Notes: generated by a model not told the origin, from the letters alone. Counted from the first letter of the stretch, positions 37,279 to 46,317 are shown. The stretch is DNA of 64,000 nt from Verrucomicrobiota bacterium (GCA_023431185.1 JAEYXS010000110.1:25595-89594); one strand, 5' to 3'. Numbers and translations: made by a program.

Positions 37279-37944
37279 ATGAAAACTGATCGGCGACTGC
37301 GTTCCATTGTGTGGCTGTCCTTCCTGTGCCTCTCTCTGGTCGGGTGGGCAGGGGCTGCTGACCGCGAAAAACCAGGAAAGCCTTCCGGACCCATCGCCGC
37401 TCAAATCGGCCGGGATGGCCCCAAACCCGGAATGGCCGCACCTGATTTCAAGCTGCAAACATTGGACGGCAAGATGCTGGAAGGCAGCAAGCTGTGGCAG
37501 GAGAAGCCCTTGGTGCTCATCACGGGCAGTTACACGTGCCCGGTCTTCCGGCGACAGACCAACCAGATGGATTCGCTGGCCAAAGACTTTGGTGACAAGG
37601 TGCATTTCCTCCTGCTCTACACGGTGGAGGCGCATCCCAAGGGCGATCCCAGTCCCTACAATGGCAAGGAGTGGATCACGCCCGCGAACCAGAAAGCGGG
37701 CATCTTGCTGGCGCAGCCGACCACCATGGAAGCGCGTTTGAAGTTGGCCCGTGAATGCGCCGCCTCGCTGAAGCTCAAAGTGCCGATGGTCATCGACACG
37801 CTGGACAATGCGACCTGGCAGGCCTATGGCCGCGCGCCGAACTGCGCCTACCTGATCAATAAAGAGGGCAAGATCGTGGCCGCCCAGCCTTGGTTTGATG
37901 GCGGACCTTTGCGGAAGGAGTTGGAGAAGTTGTTGGGGAAGTGA
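37279..37944 (+). CDS. Exported deiodinase-like thioredoxin-fold protein (Cys form)
   Basis: A 221-residue product from the ATG at 37279, which leads into a signal peptide (IVWLSFLCLSLVGWAGAAD). The body is a thioredoxin fold (PGMAAPDFKLQTLDG, then VLITGSYTCPVFRRQTNQM and FLLLYTVEAHPKGD). The GSYTCPVF segment and the EAHP motif match the active-site layout of iodothyronine-deiodinase-family proteins, with cysteine (codon TGC) where vertebrate enzymes use selenocysteine. Bacterial members have no settled substrate; a redox or peroxidase role is possible. A reading from 37216 adds 21 unsupported residues. It is convergent with the second PVC cytochrome gene. Confidence 0.82.
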   Translation: MKTDRRLRSIVWLSFLCLSLVGWAGAADREKPGKPSGPIAAQIGRDGPKPGMAAPDFKLQTLDGKMLEGSKLWQEKPLVLITGSYTCPVFRRQTNQMDSLAKDFGDKVHFLLLYTVEAHPKGDPSPYNGKEWITPANQKAGILLAQPTTMEARLKLARECAASLKLKVPMVIDTLDNATWQAYGRAPNCAYLINKEGKIVAAQPWFDGGPLRKELEKLLGK

Positions 37945-37959
37945 CCGGCAGTTTGCCGT

Positions 37960-40900
37960 TCACTTCTTCATCAGATACGCAAACAGGTCGCGCAATTGCT
38001 TCTCATCCAGCGCATCCACGAGGCCTTCGGGCATGAGGGAGGTGTGGGAGGCGTCGAGGGATTTCACCTGCTCACGCGCGAGGCGGATCTTGTTGCCAGT
38101 GGGATCTTTCACAGTGATGAACTGCGGCGTGTTCTCCTCCAAAAAGCCCGTGATGGCTTGATCGTCTTTCGTGGTGATATTGAAGACGATGTATTCCTCG
38201 CGGATGCCCAAGTTCGGATCCAAGACTGCCGGGAGCATGAAGTCCAGGTTGTCGCGCTCGTAACCGGTGAGTTCCGGACCGATCTTTGCACCCTCGCCAA
38301 AAAGCGTATGGCAGGTGGCGCAGACCAATGTATAAACCTCTTTGCCCGCCGTAGCATCGCCCTTGCCCTTGGCGAGCAGCGTGCGCACGGACGCGATCTT
38401 GTCCTCGATCTCCTTCGGACTCTGGCGCAGGCGGCCCCAGTGCTTCTGGATGAGCTTGTCCAGCGCCGCATCCTTGTGGTTTTGGATGGCGGCCAGATTA
38501 ATAGTGGAGACTTGCTCGGGTTTCAGCACGCCTTTGTCCACGGCCTCCAGCAATTGCTGCGACCATTCCTTGCGGCTGGTCAGGATTGTCTGGACCGTGG
38601 CGCGCAGCTTGACGCTGAGTGAGGGATAAAGCTCCAGCATGGTGCGGGCGATGTCCGCTTCACCGAAGCGCTGCAACGCATTCAGCAGGTCCAGCCGGAA
38701 GCTTTCCGTCTTTTCGGTACGCAGCAGATGCAGGAAAACCGGCACGGCGGCACTGACTCTGCGTTCGGCGAGCAGTTCGAGATACTGGCGACGATCTTTC
38801 GCCGGGGTTTTGGCATCCGCCACTTTTTCCAAAGCCGCGTTCGCTGCCTGTTCATAGCCGAGGCGCGTGGCGAAGCTGATGAGCGAGCCGCTGGCGGGCC
38901 GGGTTTTCCAGACCTCGGCAACTTGCTTGCTCAAAGCCGTAGGAACGGATTTCACCGTGTCACCCTGCAAGCCTTGCTCCATGCCGCGCACTAGCTTGTC
39001 CACGTCCTCCGGCGTGGGAGCCATGGCGAGGAGTTGGGCGGCGGTGTTCAGGTTTTCTTCCGTGCGCTCGGCGGTGTAGCGCTGGCCGAGGCGGGCGATG
39101 ATGTGCTGGCTCACGATGGGTGAGTGCCAGAGCGGCGTTTCCTTCAGCAAATCCAGGATGAGCGAGCGGCCGGTGATGGCCTTGTCTTCCAGCGCCCACC
39201 AGAGCATGAGCGGGATGTGTTTGTCGTTCACGTCTTCGGCGCGGAGCATGAGTTCGCGCAGGATGGGAATGGCATCGGCAGCGGGCAGGCGGCGGCAGGA
39301 AGCGGCCAGTTGTACGCGCACATAAACGTCTTTTTCCGTGCGTGCCAAAGCCACGAGCTTTTGTTGATGTGCCGGGAGGACCTTGTGTTGATCGCCCAGC
39401 AAGCGGATCGTCCAGAAACGCACATCTGAATTCGGATGATTCAAAGACTGCAGCGCGAAATCGCCATCGAAACCGCCACTGCCGTTCAAGGCCCAGAAGG
39501 CATCCAACGCAAGCTGGCCGGAGTTTTTCACGACCAGTTCACGCAAGGCCGGAACCATGCTTTTGTCCTGGCGATCGTAGAACAGGCGCACGGCCGTCTG
39601 ACGGAACCATTTGTTCGCGTGCGAAAGATACGGGATAAGTTCTTTGCTGCTCAGTTTGCCGAGATCAAACGGGGCGATGGGTTTCGCGCCCTTCGCTTGC
39701 AGGCGGTAGATGCGGCCGTGAGTGCGGTCCCATGTGTCACGCGGGTCCACGTGTGAGAGCCGGCTGTCATACCAGTCCGCCAGGTAGATGGCACCATCCG
39801 GCCCGGTGCGCGTATCCACGATGCGGAACCAGCGATCATCCGTGAGCATCAACGGATCGAGGTCACGCGTGCGAAAGGTGGAGGTGTCCGGCAGCATCTC
39901 GGAGGCGACCACGCGGTTCATCAGGGACATGCTGGCGACGAGCTTGCCCTCCAAGGACGGGATCGCCCCGCCTTCATAGATGATCATGCTCTGAGCGAAG
40001 CGTGGCTTGTAGCCATCGTGGGCCATGTGCTCGAACCAGCCGAACGAATAGGGGTTCATGAGCGGGCCGTGCTTGCCCCAGTTCTTCACTCCGCGGCTGC
40101 CCTGTTCATAATGCATGCCGCGCGTGTCGCCATAGTTCGTGCCGGAGAAGGCGCGGCCGCGCTTGTCAAACTCCATGCTCATCGTATTCCCGCCGCCTTC
40201 CGCGAAGATCTCGAAGGTGTCCTGTTCGGGATGATACCGCCAAATCGCCTGGCCAAGCCAATGGACGCCTTTCACCGTGCCGGTGGTGGTGCTGCCATTC
40301 GCGCCATAGAGCCAGCCGTCCGGTCCCCAATGCAGACTGGTGGCGGTGGAATGGGTATCCTCGAGACCGAAACCGGAGAGGCGCACCTCCGGTGGGCCAT
40401 CGGGAACGTCATCGCGATTCTTGTCGGGATAGAAAAGAAGATAGGGCGGGTTCAGTACCCACACACCGCCACGGCCTACCGCTACGCTGGTGGCGATGCT
40501 CAGGCCATCGATGAAGGTCTTGTGCTTATCGAATTTGCCATCGCCATCCGTGTCCTCATGGATGGTGATCTTGTCGGCGCCTTTGAAATGATTCGGTGGC
40601 GGCGGGGGAACTTTGTCGAAGACGGCGCGGATGTATTGATCGTACTTCACCACCTTGAGGCCGGCGGGGAACGGATACTGAAGATACTGCATGACCCACA
40701 TGCGACCGCGTTCATCGAAGTGGATATTGAGCGGCTGGCGGATGAGCGGTTCGCTGCCCACGACCTGCACTTCCATGTTTTCCGGCACGATGAAGTGTTT
40801 GATGGTCTCCTCAGGTGTGAGTGGTTTGGAGGTGTCGGTGAGCGCGCCCTTGCCTTGAAAGCGTTCAACGAATTCCTTCACGGCCGGGTCAAACGGATCG

Positions 40901-40980
40901 GCGGCGCGGGCGAGCGGTTGGGACAGCGAGAGGGCAGCGAGGCTAAGGAGTGAAGCAGTGATGCGAAAGGGGGCCTTCAT
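37960..40980 (-). CDS. PVC-type beta-propeller/HEAT/heme-binding CxxCH protein (second copy)
   Basis: Exported, about 1006 residues from the ATG at 40980, which begins the signal peptide (MKAPFRITASLLSLAALSLS). Same plan as the 9.1-12.1 kb gene: propeller (~55-450) with a DTDGDGKFD calcium-type loop, a long HEAT-like region (~450-860), and a C-terminal cytochrome c with CATCHT (near residues 887-891), GPELTGY and a late SLMPEG. It differs from the first copy throughout, so it is a paralogue rather than a recent duplicate. Probable extracytoplasmic oxidoreductase, substrate unknown. Confidence 0.92.
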   Translation of the reverse strand: MKAPFRITASLLSLAALSLSQPLARAADPFDPAVKEFVERFQGKGALTDTSKPLTPEETIKHFIVPENMEVQVVGSEPLIRQPLNIHFDERGRMWVMQYLQYPFPAGLKVVKYDQYIRAVFDKVPPPPPNHFKGADKITIHEDTDGDGKFDKHKTFIDGLSIATSVAVGRGGVWVLNPPYLLFYPDKNRDDVPDGPPEVRLSGFGLEDTHSTATSLHWGPDGWLYGANGSTTTGTVKGVHWLGQAIWRYHPEQDTFEIFAEGGGNTMSMEFDKRGRAFSGTNYGDTRGMHYEQGSRGVKNWGKHGPLMNPYSFGWFEHMAHDGYKPRFAQSMIIYEGGAIPSLEGKLVASMSLMNRVVASEMLPDTSTFRTRDLDPLMLTDDRWFRIVDTRTGPDGAIYLADWYDSRLSHVDPRDTWDRTHGRIYRLQAKGAKPIAPFDLGKLSSKELIPYLSHANKWFRQTAVRLFYDRQDKSMVPALRELVVKNSGQLALDAFWALNGSGGFDGDFALQSLNHPNSDVRFWTIRLLGDQHKVLPAHQQKLVALARTEKDVYVRVQLAASCRRLPAADAIPILRELMLRAEDVNDKHIPLMLWWALEDKAITGRSLILDLLKETPLWHSPIVSQHIIARLGQRYTAERTEENLNTAAQLLAMAPTPEDVDKLVRGMEQGLQGDTVKSVPTALSKQVAEVWKTRPASGSLISFATRLGYEQAANAALEKVADAKTPAKDRRQYLELLAERRVSAAVPVFLHLLRTEKTESFRLDLLNALQRFGEADIARTMLELYPSLSVKLRATVQTILTSRKEWSQQLLEAVDKGVLKPEQVSTINLAAIQNHKDAALDKLIQKHWGRLRQSPKEIEDKIASVRTLLAKGKGDATAGKEVYTLVCATCHTLFGEGAKIGPELTGYERDNLDFMLPAVLDPNLGIREEYIVFNITTKDDQAITGFLEENTPQFITVKDPTGNKIRLAREQVKSLDASHTSLMPEGLVDALDEKQLRDLFAYLMKK

Positions 40981-41233
40981 ACGCTTAAGTGCTGACGCAC
41001 AGGATGGCATGGTCATTCAGGGGAAACAAGCCGGTTGCACCGGCAGGCCAATAATGGCTAAAGGGTTGGAACGCGGGAAGTGAATGGGTGTCACGCACTT
41101 GTTTTACGATTTTTGCCTTCTGGCATATTCTGCCTCGTCACCTCGGCAGCTACTTTTGACGGAAATTTTCGGCTTTCAAGTTCCTTTCCGGCCTCTAGTA
41201 TGCGCGGACATTTTGCTTAATTAAGCTCTGAAT

Positions 41234-42523
41234 ATGACAACCATCGTTGAAATCCAGTCCCGCGAAATCCTTGATTCACGCGGCAATCCCACCGTTGAAG
41301 TTGATGTCGTGCTCGAAAGCGGCGCGGCCGGTCGTGCGGCGGTGCCCTCTGGCGCCAGCACGGGCGAACACGAAGCCATCGAGCTCCGCGACGGCGACAA
41401 GAAGCGCTATCTCGGCAAGGGCGTGAGCAAGGCGGTCAAGAATGTGACCACCAAGATCGCCCCGGCGCTCGTGGGCCTCGATGCTCTCGACCAGCTCACG
41501 GTGGATAACATCATGCTGGAGCTTGATGGTACGGAAACGAAATCCAAGCTCGGTGCGAACGCCATCCTCGCCGTCTCCCTCGCGAACGCGAAGGCCGCTG
41601 CGGCAGCTCTCGGCCAGCCGGTGTTCAAATACCTCGGCGGACCTAACGCCAAGGTCCTGCCTGTGCCGATGGCGAACGTCATCAACGGCGGCGCGCACTC
41701 GGATGCCCCGATCGATTTCCAGGAGTTCATGGTCATGCCGCACGGCTTCAACACCTTCAGCGAAGGTCTGCAAGCCATCACGGAAATCTTCCACGCCCTT
41801 AAGAGCGTGTTGAAGAAGAAGGGCCTGAGCACCGCCGTGGGTGACGAAGGTGGTTTCGCCCCGAAGCTGGACAGCGCCGAAGCGGCCATCGAAGCGATCC
41901 TGCAAGCCGTGAAGGATGCGGGCTACAAATCCGGCAAGAACATCTTCCTGGCGCTCGACGTGGCGGCCTCGGAATTCTATACGGGCAACGAAACCTACGT
42001 CTTCAAGAAGAGCAGCGGCCGCAAGCTGACGGGTGACGAGATGGTGGAATTCTACGCCGACCTGTGCGCGAAGTACCCGATCGTCTCCATCGAAGACGGT
42101 TGCGCCGAAGGCGACTGGGTGACGTGGAAGAAGCTCACGAACAAGCTCGGTGGCAAGACCCAGCTCGTGGGTGACGATCTCTTCGTGACGAACACGAAGT
42201 TCCTCCAGAAGGGTATCGACACCGGCACGGCCAACTCGATCCTTGTGAAGGTGAACCAAATCGGTTCCCTCACGGAGACGCTGGATGCCGTCCGCCTCGC
42301 GCAGACGAACAAGTACACCGCTGTCCTCTCCCACCGCTCTGGTGAAACGGAAGACGCTACCATCGCAGACATCGCCGTGGCGACGAACTGCGGTCAGATC
42401 AAGACCGGTTCCCTGAGCCGCACGGACCGTACGGCCAAGTACAACCAGCTCCTGCGCATCGAGCAGTTGCTGGGCGACAACGCCGTGTATGCCGGTATGA
42501 GCGCGCTGCCGAAGGGCCGCTAA
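41234..42523 (+). CDS. eno: Enolase
   Basis: Phosphopyruvate hydratase of glycolysis. Full length (429) with the N-terminal EIQSREILDSRGNPTVEVDV, the mobile loop SGASTGEHEA, metal ligands in ALDVAASEF (Asp), VSIEDGCAEGDW (Glu) and LVGDDLFVTN (Asp), catalytic Lys in ILVKVNQIGSLTET, and SHRSGETED. Signature sequences are intact. It is monocistronic, with a strong terminator 44 bp after the stop. The 253 bp before its start (41-41.23 kb) separate it from the divergent PVC cytochrome gene and should hold both promoters; no clear consensus was fixed by eye. Confidence 0.97.
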   Translation: MTTIVEIQSREILDSRGNPTVEVDVVLESGAAGRAAVPSGASTGEHEAIELRDGDKKRYLGKGVSKAVKNVTTKIAPALVGLDALDQLTVDNIMLELDGTETKSKLGANAILAVSLANAKAAAAALGQPVFKYLGGPNAKVLPVPMANVINGGAHSDAPIDFQEFMVMPHGFNTFSEGLQAITEIFHALKSVLKKKGLSTAVGDEGGFAPKLDSAEAAIEAILQAVKDAGYKSGKNIFLALDVAASEFYTGNETYVFKKSSGRKLTGDEMVEFYADLCAKYPIVSIEDGCAEGDWVTWKKLTNKLGGKTQLVGDDLFVTNTKFLQKGIDTGTANSILVKVNQIGSLTETLDAVRLAQTNKYTAVLSHRSGETEDATIADIAVATNCGQIKTGSLSRTDRTAKYNQLLRIEQLLGDNAVYAGMSALPKGR

Positions 42524-42566
42524 AAGGTACGGGCCGCAACAGGCGGTCCCTCCCGATAAAGATTCA

Positions 42567-42600
42567 AACCCCGGAAGTCGTGAGGCTTCCGGGGTTTTGT
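42567..42600 (+). terminator. Intrinsic terminator after enolase
   Basis: A perfect 11-bp stem (AACCCCGGAAG at 42567-42577 and CTTCCGGGGTT at 42586-42596) with an 8-base loop, followed by a T-rich tail (TTTTGTTTTTG). Confidence 0.9.
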
Positions 42601-42685
42601 TTTTGTGGATGGCAAAATAGGTGAAAGGGCTGCGCTTGCGTTCAAGACGCGACTATGGGCAGCATACAATTAATCCCTAAAAGCT

Positions 42686-43138
42686 ATGAGCGAATCCTCT
42701 GAATCATCCGAGTCTTTGCACGGAGAGAAAACGCCATCACCGACAAATGCTCCTTTGGCAGAGACTGGGGGAGCTACGCCCCCTGAGCCAAAACCGCGAC
42801 TTCCTCGCTGGGTATCAGTGGTTGCCTGTCTTTTCATCATCGGCGTGCTGGCCGCCCTCGCGATTCCGAATTTTGTCAAAGCGCGGACTACTTCATGCAA
42901 GAGCGCCTGCGTCGCGAATCTGAAGCAGATTGACGGAGCCATCCAGCAGTGGGCGTTGGAGAACAAGAAGGTGGATAGCAATCCTGTCGATCTTGAGGCG
43001 GCCAAGAAATACCTGAAGGGAGGAGTGCTGCCGACCTGTCCCAGCGGAGCAGGTTCTTATGCGGCGGGCACGACGGTGGCCGATGCGCCCACATGCACAT
43101 TCCGCTATCAGAGCGGAGAAGGCCACAGTCTGCCGTGA
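42686..43138 (+). CDS. Pseudopilin-like membrane protein without prepilin signal, copy 1
   Basis: A 150-residue protein. Residues 1-40 are acidic, Ser/Pro-rich and hydrophilic. KPRLPRWVSVVACLFIIGV begins a single membrane helix ending ALAIPNFVKAR, the sequence that follows the cleavage site in verrucomicrobial PulG-type pseudopilins. The soluble part (ANLKQIDGAIQQWALENKK ... LPTCPSGAGSY ... GHSLP) matches the small pseudopilin C-terminal domain. The prepilin peptidase site (Gly then Phe-Thr-Leu-Ile-Glu) is absent, so it should stay uncleaved with the N-terminus in the cytoplasm. A paralogue follows 24 bp downstream. Confidence 0.82.
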   Translation: MSESSESSESLHGEKTPSPTNAPLAETGGATPPEPKPRLPRWVSVVACLFIIGVLAALAIPNFVKARTTSCKSACVANLKQIDGAIQQWALENKKVDSNPVDLEAAKKYLKGGVLPTCPSGAGSYAAGTTVADAPTCTFRYQSGEGHSLP

Positions 43139-43162
43139 GCATGGCCCTGTTCAACCGATTCA

Positions 43163-43606
43163 ATGAACGAATCCTCAGAATCATCCGAGCCGTTGCCGGG
43201 TGAGAATGCCTCGCAACCGGTTGAGGTTTCCTTGGCCGAAACTGGGTCAGTCGCGCCACCGGAGCATAAACCGCGACTTCCTCGCTGGGTGAAAGTGGTT
43301 GCCTGTCTTTTCGTCATCGGCTTGCTGGCTGCCCTCGCGATCCCGAATTTCGTAAAATCCCGGACTACTGCCTGCGTGAACTCATGCATAGCCAATCTCA
43401 AGCAGATTGACGGGGCGAACCAGCAGTGGGCGCTGGAAAACAAGAAGACGGACGGTGACATGGTGGATCCGAAGGGTTCGGTGACCTACTTGAAGGGCGG
43501 CGTCGCCCCGACCTGCCCGGCGGGCGGTTCCTACACGATCGCCGTCGTGGTGTCCAACCCGCCGACTTGCACCCTCAGTAGCACCCTTGGCCACAGTCTG
43601 CCGTGA
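43163..43606 (+). CDS. Pseudopilin-like membrane protein without prepilin signal, copy 2
   Basis: A 147-residue tandem paralogue of the preceding gene. The two share the N-terminal ESSESSE start, the block KPRLPRWV.VVACLF.IG.LAALAIPNFVK, and ANLKQIDGA.QQWALENKK, with near-identical DNA over the membrane-helix region, so the duplication is fairly recent. Four cysteines are shared (two after the helix, two in the C-terminal TCP and PTC motifs), which could form disulfides outside the membrane. Again no prepilin cleavage site. It is convergent with the rhodanese-hydroxylase fusion gene. Confidence 0.82.
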   Translation: MNESSESSEPLPGENASQPVEVSLAETGSVAPPEHKPRLPRWVKVVACLFVIGLLAALAIPNFVKSRTTACVNSCIANLKQIDGANQQWALENKKTDGDMVDPKGSVTYLKGGVAPTCPAGGSYTIAVVVSNPPTCTLSSTLGHSLP

Positions 43607-43630
43607 GCAATAGTGTGCGCGGGGATGGTC

Positions 43631-44998
43631 TTACGGGTCGTTCTGCCAAGGTGTTTTGAGCAGTCCCTTGAGCGTGTGCTGTCGCGGGTCGGTGAAGCCG
43701 GTCACGCCGTATTGGATCTCCTGCGGTTTCTCCCGCCAGTTCCACGTGCCGAAGAGGATGTCCCAGAGCGGCAGCAACGAACCGTAGTTTGAGTTTGATT
43801 CGGTCACGATCTGGGAGTGATGCACGCGGTGCATGTTCGGCGTGACGATGAACCAGCGCAGCCAGGATTCGATCCACCAGGGCAGCCGGATGTTCGCATG
43901 ATGGAACTGTACCACGGCGAAGAGAAGCGTCTCGTATATGATGAGGTCACCAATCTGAATGCCCAGGAAGGCGAAGAGCGGCAGTCGCAACAGCGAGGAG
44001 CTGGCGATCTCACCGAGGTGAAAACGGCTCGCTGAGGTGACATCCATGCGCAGCTCTGTGTGATGGGTGCGATGGAACCACCAGAACAAGGACACGTGAT
44101 GGTTCAGCCAGTGCCAGCTCCACGTCCAGGCATCCAGCAGGATGACGGTAAGCAGCGTGCGCCGCCAGCCGGAGGTGCCGAGCCAGTTCAGCAGGCCGAA
44201 GTCGTGCTCGGTCGCCCAGTTCGTCACGGCCAGCCAGAGGCGGACGAAGATCAGCGAGATCATCAGGGTATTGAGGAGGCCGAGCGTGAGGTTCCGTAAA
44301 CCGTGCAGGGTCCGCTCTTTCGGATGCTGGCGGAACCAGCCGAAGAACGGGGCGATGGATTCCCAGGCGAGAAAAACTGCCAGCAAAATGAGGGCGTTCG
44401 CCGCCTTCAGGGGATTCAGGCGCGGCCCATACTCGTTGGCCAGATTCTTCAGGGCAGGCACCGGATAGCGGGCCTCGGGCGGGAGCAGGCGGGCGTAGGA
44501 TTCGCTGTAAGGATGCACCAGTTTGACGGGCGTGCCATTGCTCACCAGCGGCAACCCGGCGTTGGACCAGGCGAAGATGGAACCCTCCACGCTGAAGACA
44601 TTGGTGCGGCCCAGCACGCGGAGTTGGTCGGCCATCTGTGACGAGCGATAGCCCACGGAACAGTAGAAGACGGCGGGGCGCTGGGCATCGACCTGATCCA
44701 CGGCATCACGCGCGCGTGTGCGCGGGTCCATGCGCACCGCGCCGGGCAGATGGCTGATGGCGAATTCATCCTCCGTGCGGACATCGTAGAGGGCGGGCGA
44801 GGGGCGGCTGGTATTCGTCTGCCAGGCGGCGAGTTCTTGAACGGTGATGCGCGGGACCTCGGGGAAATCCGCGTGGATCTGCGCGAGCGTGGAGGCGAGA
44901 CGCCGCTCATAGGGGCTCAGCCACGCCATGGCAGCAAGGCAGGCGAGGAGGATCACTCCTCCCAGCAGCCATAGCCAGCGGCGTTGGTCCAAAAGCAT
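43631..44998 (-). CDS. Rhodanese domain fused to sterol desaturase/fatty-acid hydroxylase-type membrane enzyme
   Basis: A 455-residue membrane protein of two joined families. After a membrane anchor (~8-28) a rhodanese domain (~50-150) has the active loop CSVGYR with C113 present, which should carry persulfide. Residues ~195-455 form a fatty-acid-hydroxylase-superfamily domain with several membrane helices and the diiron histidine boxes H296/H300/H301 (HWLNHH), H309/H312/H313 (HRTHH), H366/H367 (FHH) and H390/H393/H394 (HRVHH). The hydroxylase class uses O2 to modify lipids. How the rhodanese part contributes is unknown; it may sense or supply sulfur near the membrane. Both active sites look intact. 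Confidence 0.9.
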   Translation of the reverse strand: MLLDQRRWLWLLGGVILLACLAAMAWLSPYERRLASTLAQIHADFPEVPRITVQELAAWQTNTSRPSPALYDVRTEDEFAISHLPGAVRMDPRTRARDAVDQVDAQRPAVFYCSVGYRSSQMADQLRVLGRTNVFSVEGSIFAWSNAGLPLVSNGTPVKLVHPYSESYARLLPPEARYPVPALKNLANEYGPRLNPLKAANALILLAVFLAWESIAPFFGWFRQHPKERTLHGLRNLTLGLLNTLMISLIFVRLWLAVTNWATEHDFGLLNWLGTSGWRRTLLTVILLDAWTWSWHWLNHHVSLFWWFHRTHHTELRMDVTSASRFHLGEIASSSLLRLPLFAFLGIQIGDLIIYETLLFAVVQFHHANIRLPWWIESWLRWFIVTPNMHRVHHSQIVTESNSNYGSLLPLWDILFGTWNWREKPQEIQYGVTGFTDPRQHTLKGLLKTPWQNDP

Positions 44999-45075
44999 AG
45001 TTCAGCAGCGGAAACAAACGGCAGTGCCGAGGTGGTTAAATTCAACCAATCGAAGAAGGGAAGCAATCACAGTGT

Positions 45076-45762
45076 CTAAAGGGGATAATAGTTCATTTGG
45101 ATCATCCCGCCTCCACCTTGCTCGACGATGTTCTTAATCTCCGAACGATACTCTTCGGGGAGGGCTTGCCGTAATTCTGGAGGTGGCCAACTCCCTTTAC
45201 CTGTGTATAGCCCAAGGACTGCCGCAACATATCGAAGCGGTTTCTCCCGGCATTTTTTCATCAACTTTTGCATGCCTTCGTCTCCGCGCCCCAATTCCAC
45301 CCCATCAAAAAAGACTTTCGCCTCTTTTAGGTTCATGGGTTCTTCATACGGCACCTCGACGAAAACCAACGAGATATCGCCTACTGATACTCGCTCTTTT
45401 TCACTATAGTAGTAAACGTATCTGATCTTCTGAATCAGAATCAAACCGGTCAGGCTTTTGGTGACCAAATCAAGGTCCTTGTCTGTTTTGTTCGGATAGT
45501 TCAACGGTAGATCGGCGACCACCAACTGCACATGATTCGAAGCAATGGCACCAGCCCACATCTGCTGGCACTCTTTTACCGAATGAAGCTCTCCTTCGGT
45601 AAAACTCACCCTGACAATCTGATCTTTAACCTGAACCTTGATTCGAACAGTCCTTCGATCGCGATTTGCGAAAACTAAAATGCCGATTAGCAAGAGACTC
45701 GAAACCAGCAAGACTGTCTTCTTTGCATTCATTTCATAGGCGGATGCTCTGAGGTTCATCAT
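45076..45762 (-). CDS. Unrecognised single-pass membrane protein
   Basis: A 228-residue protein (or 218 from the ATG at 45732) with one N-terminal membrane segment (TVLLVSSLLLIGILVFA) and a soluble mixed alpha/beta domain. Two Cys occur in the first half of that domain and near KKCREK. No family was recognised. Base composition is visibly more AT-rich than the neighbours, and codons such as ATA and TTA are more common, which hints at acquisition. It runs on the same strand as the next upstream gene (30 bp gap) and may form a pair with it. Confidence 0.65.
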   Translation of the reverse strand: MMNLRASAYEMNAKKTVLLVSSLLLIGILVFANRDRRTVRIKVQVKDQIVRVSFTEGELHSVKECQQMWAGAIASNHVQLVVADLPLNYPNKTDKDLDLVTKSLTGLILIQKIRYVYYYSEKERVSVGDISLVFVEVPYEEPMNLKEAKVFFDGVELGRGDEGMQKLMKKCREKPLRYVAAVLGLYTGKGSWPPPELRQALPEEYRSEIKNIVEQGGGGMIQMNYYPL

Positions 45763-45792
45763 GTTTTAGGATATGCCGCCAATAGATTGCAC

Positions 45793-46317
45793 TCAGATTT
45801 CCTCAGACTTTAGTATCGGGTGCTTATCATGGCCTTTGTATCGTGCGTAACCGGCTGATCGGCCAATAGCATAGCGCAATCCCAGCATTGTCAAAAAAGG
45901 AAACTTTGCCACAAACAGCTCCTGAATCTTCTGCTTGCCCAAGACCCAGATTGAGCCAGCAGCAGCGATTCGCTCTGTGTACGAATTAACTTCTTCAAAC
46001 TCTTTAACCCACACATTGACCTCCGCTTCATTCATTCGGGGAAACTCCTTCAGAATGAGTTCGATTCTCTCCGTCGCGGGCTTGGAATATAGCTCGAGGT
46101 AAAGGCAATATGCGTAATCCTTGGGGTAGAGCTGACGGCATTTGATTCGTTCCTGCCGTCTTTTGCTCCAAGCAATCGCTGCAATTGCAGCGATAAGCAC
46201 TGCCAACGAAACGCTCTGAATGACACCAAAGGTTATCCCAACCATTGTCAGCACAATAGTCAGCATCAAACCCAAATACGTTGAAGCTTTCATAATTACA
46301 TGCCGCATCTCAATCAC
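45793..46317 (-). CDS. Unrecognised two-helix membrane protein
   Basis: A 174-residue protein with two close hydrophobic segments near the N-terminus (~12-33 and ~35-50), then a charged helical domain (RRQERIKCRQLYPKDYAYCLYLELYSK, split for length) and a C-terminal segment FLTMLGLRYAIGRSAGYARYKG. No family was recognised. In-frame ATGs at 46308 and 46293 are alternative starts. Composition is more AT-rich than the surrounding genes, like its neighbour. Confidence 0.62.
   Translation of the reverse strand: MIEMRHVIMKASTYLGLMLTIVLTMVGITFGVIQSVSLAVLIAAIAAIAWSKRRQERIKCRQLYPKDYAYCLYLELYSKPATERIELILKEFPRMNEAEVNVWVKEFEEVNSYTERIAAAGSIWVLGKQKIQELFVAKFPFLTMLGLRYAIGRSAGYARYKGHDKHPILKSEEI

Noticed and set aside
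37531..37545. Selenocysteine at the deiodinase-like active site
   Set aside because: The codon is TGC, not TGA, so the residue is cysteine.
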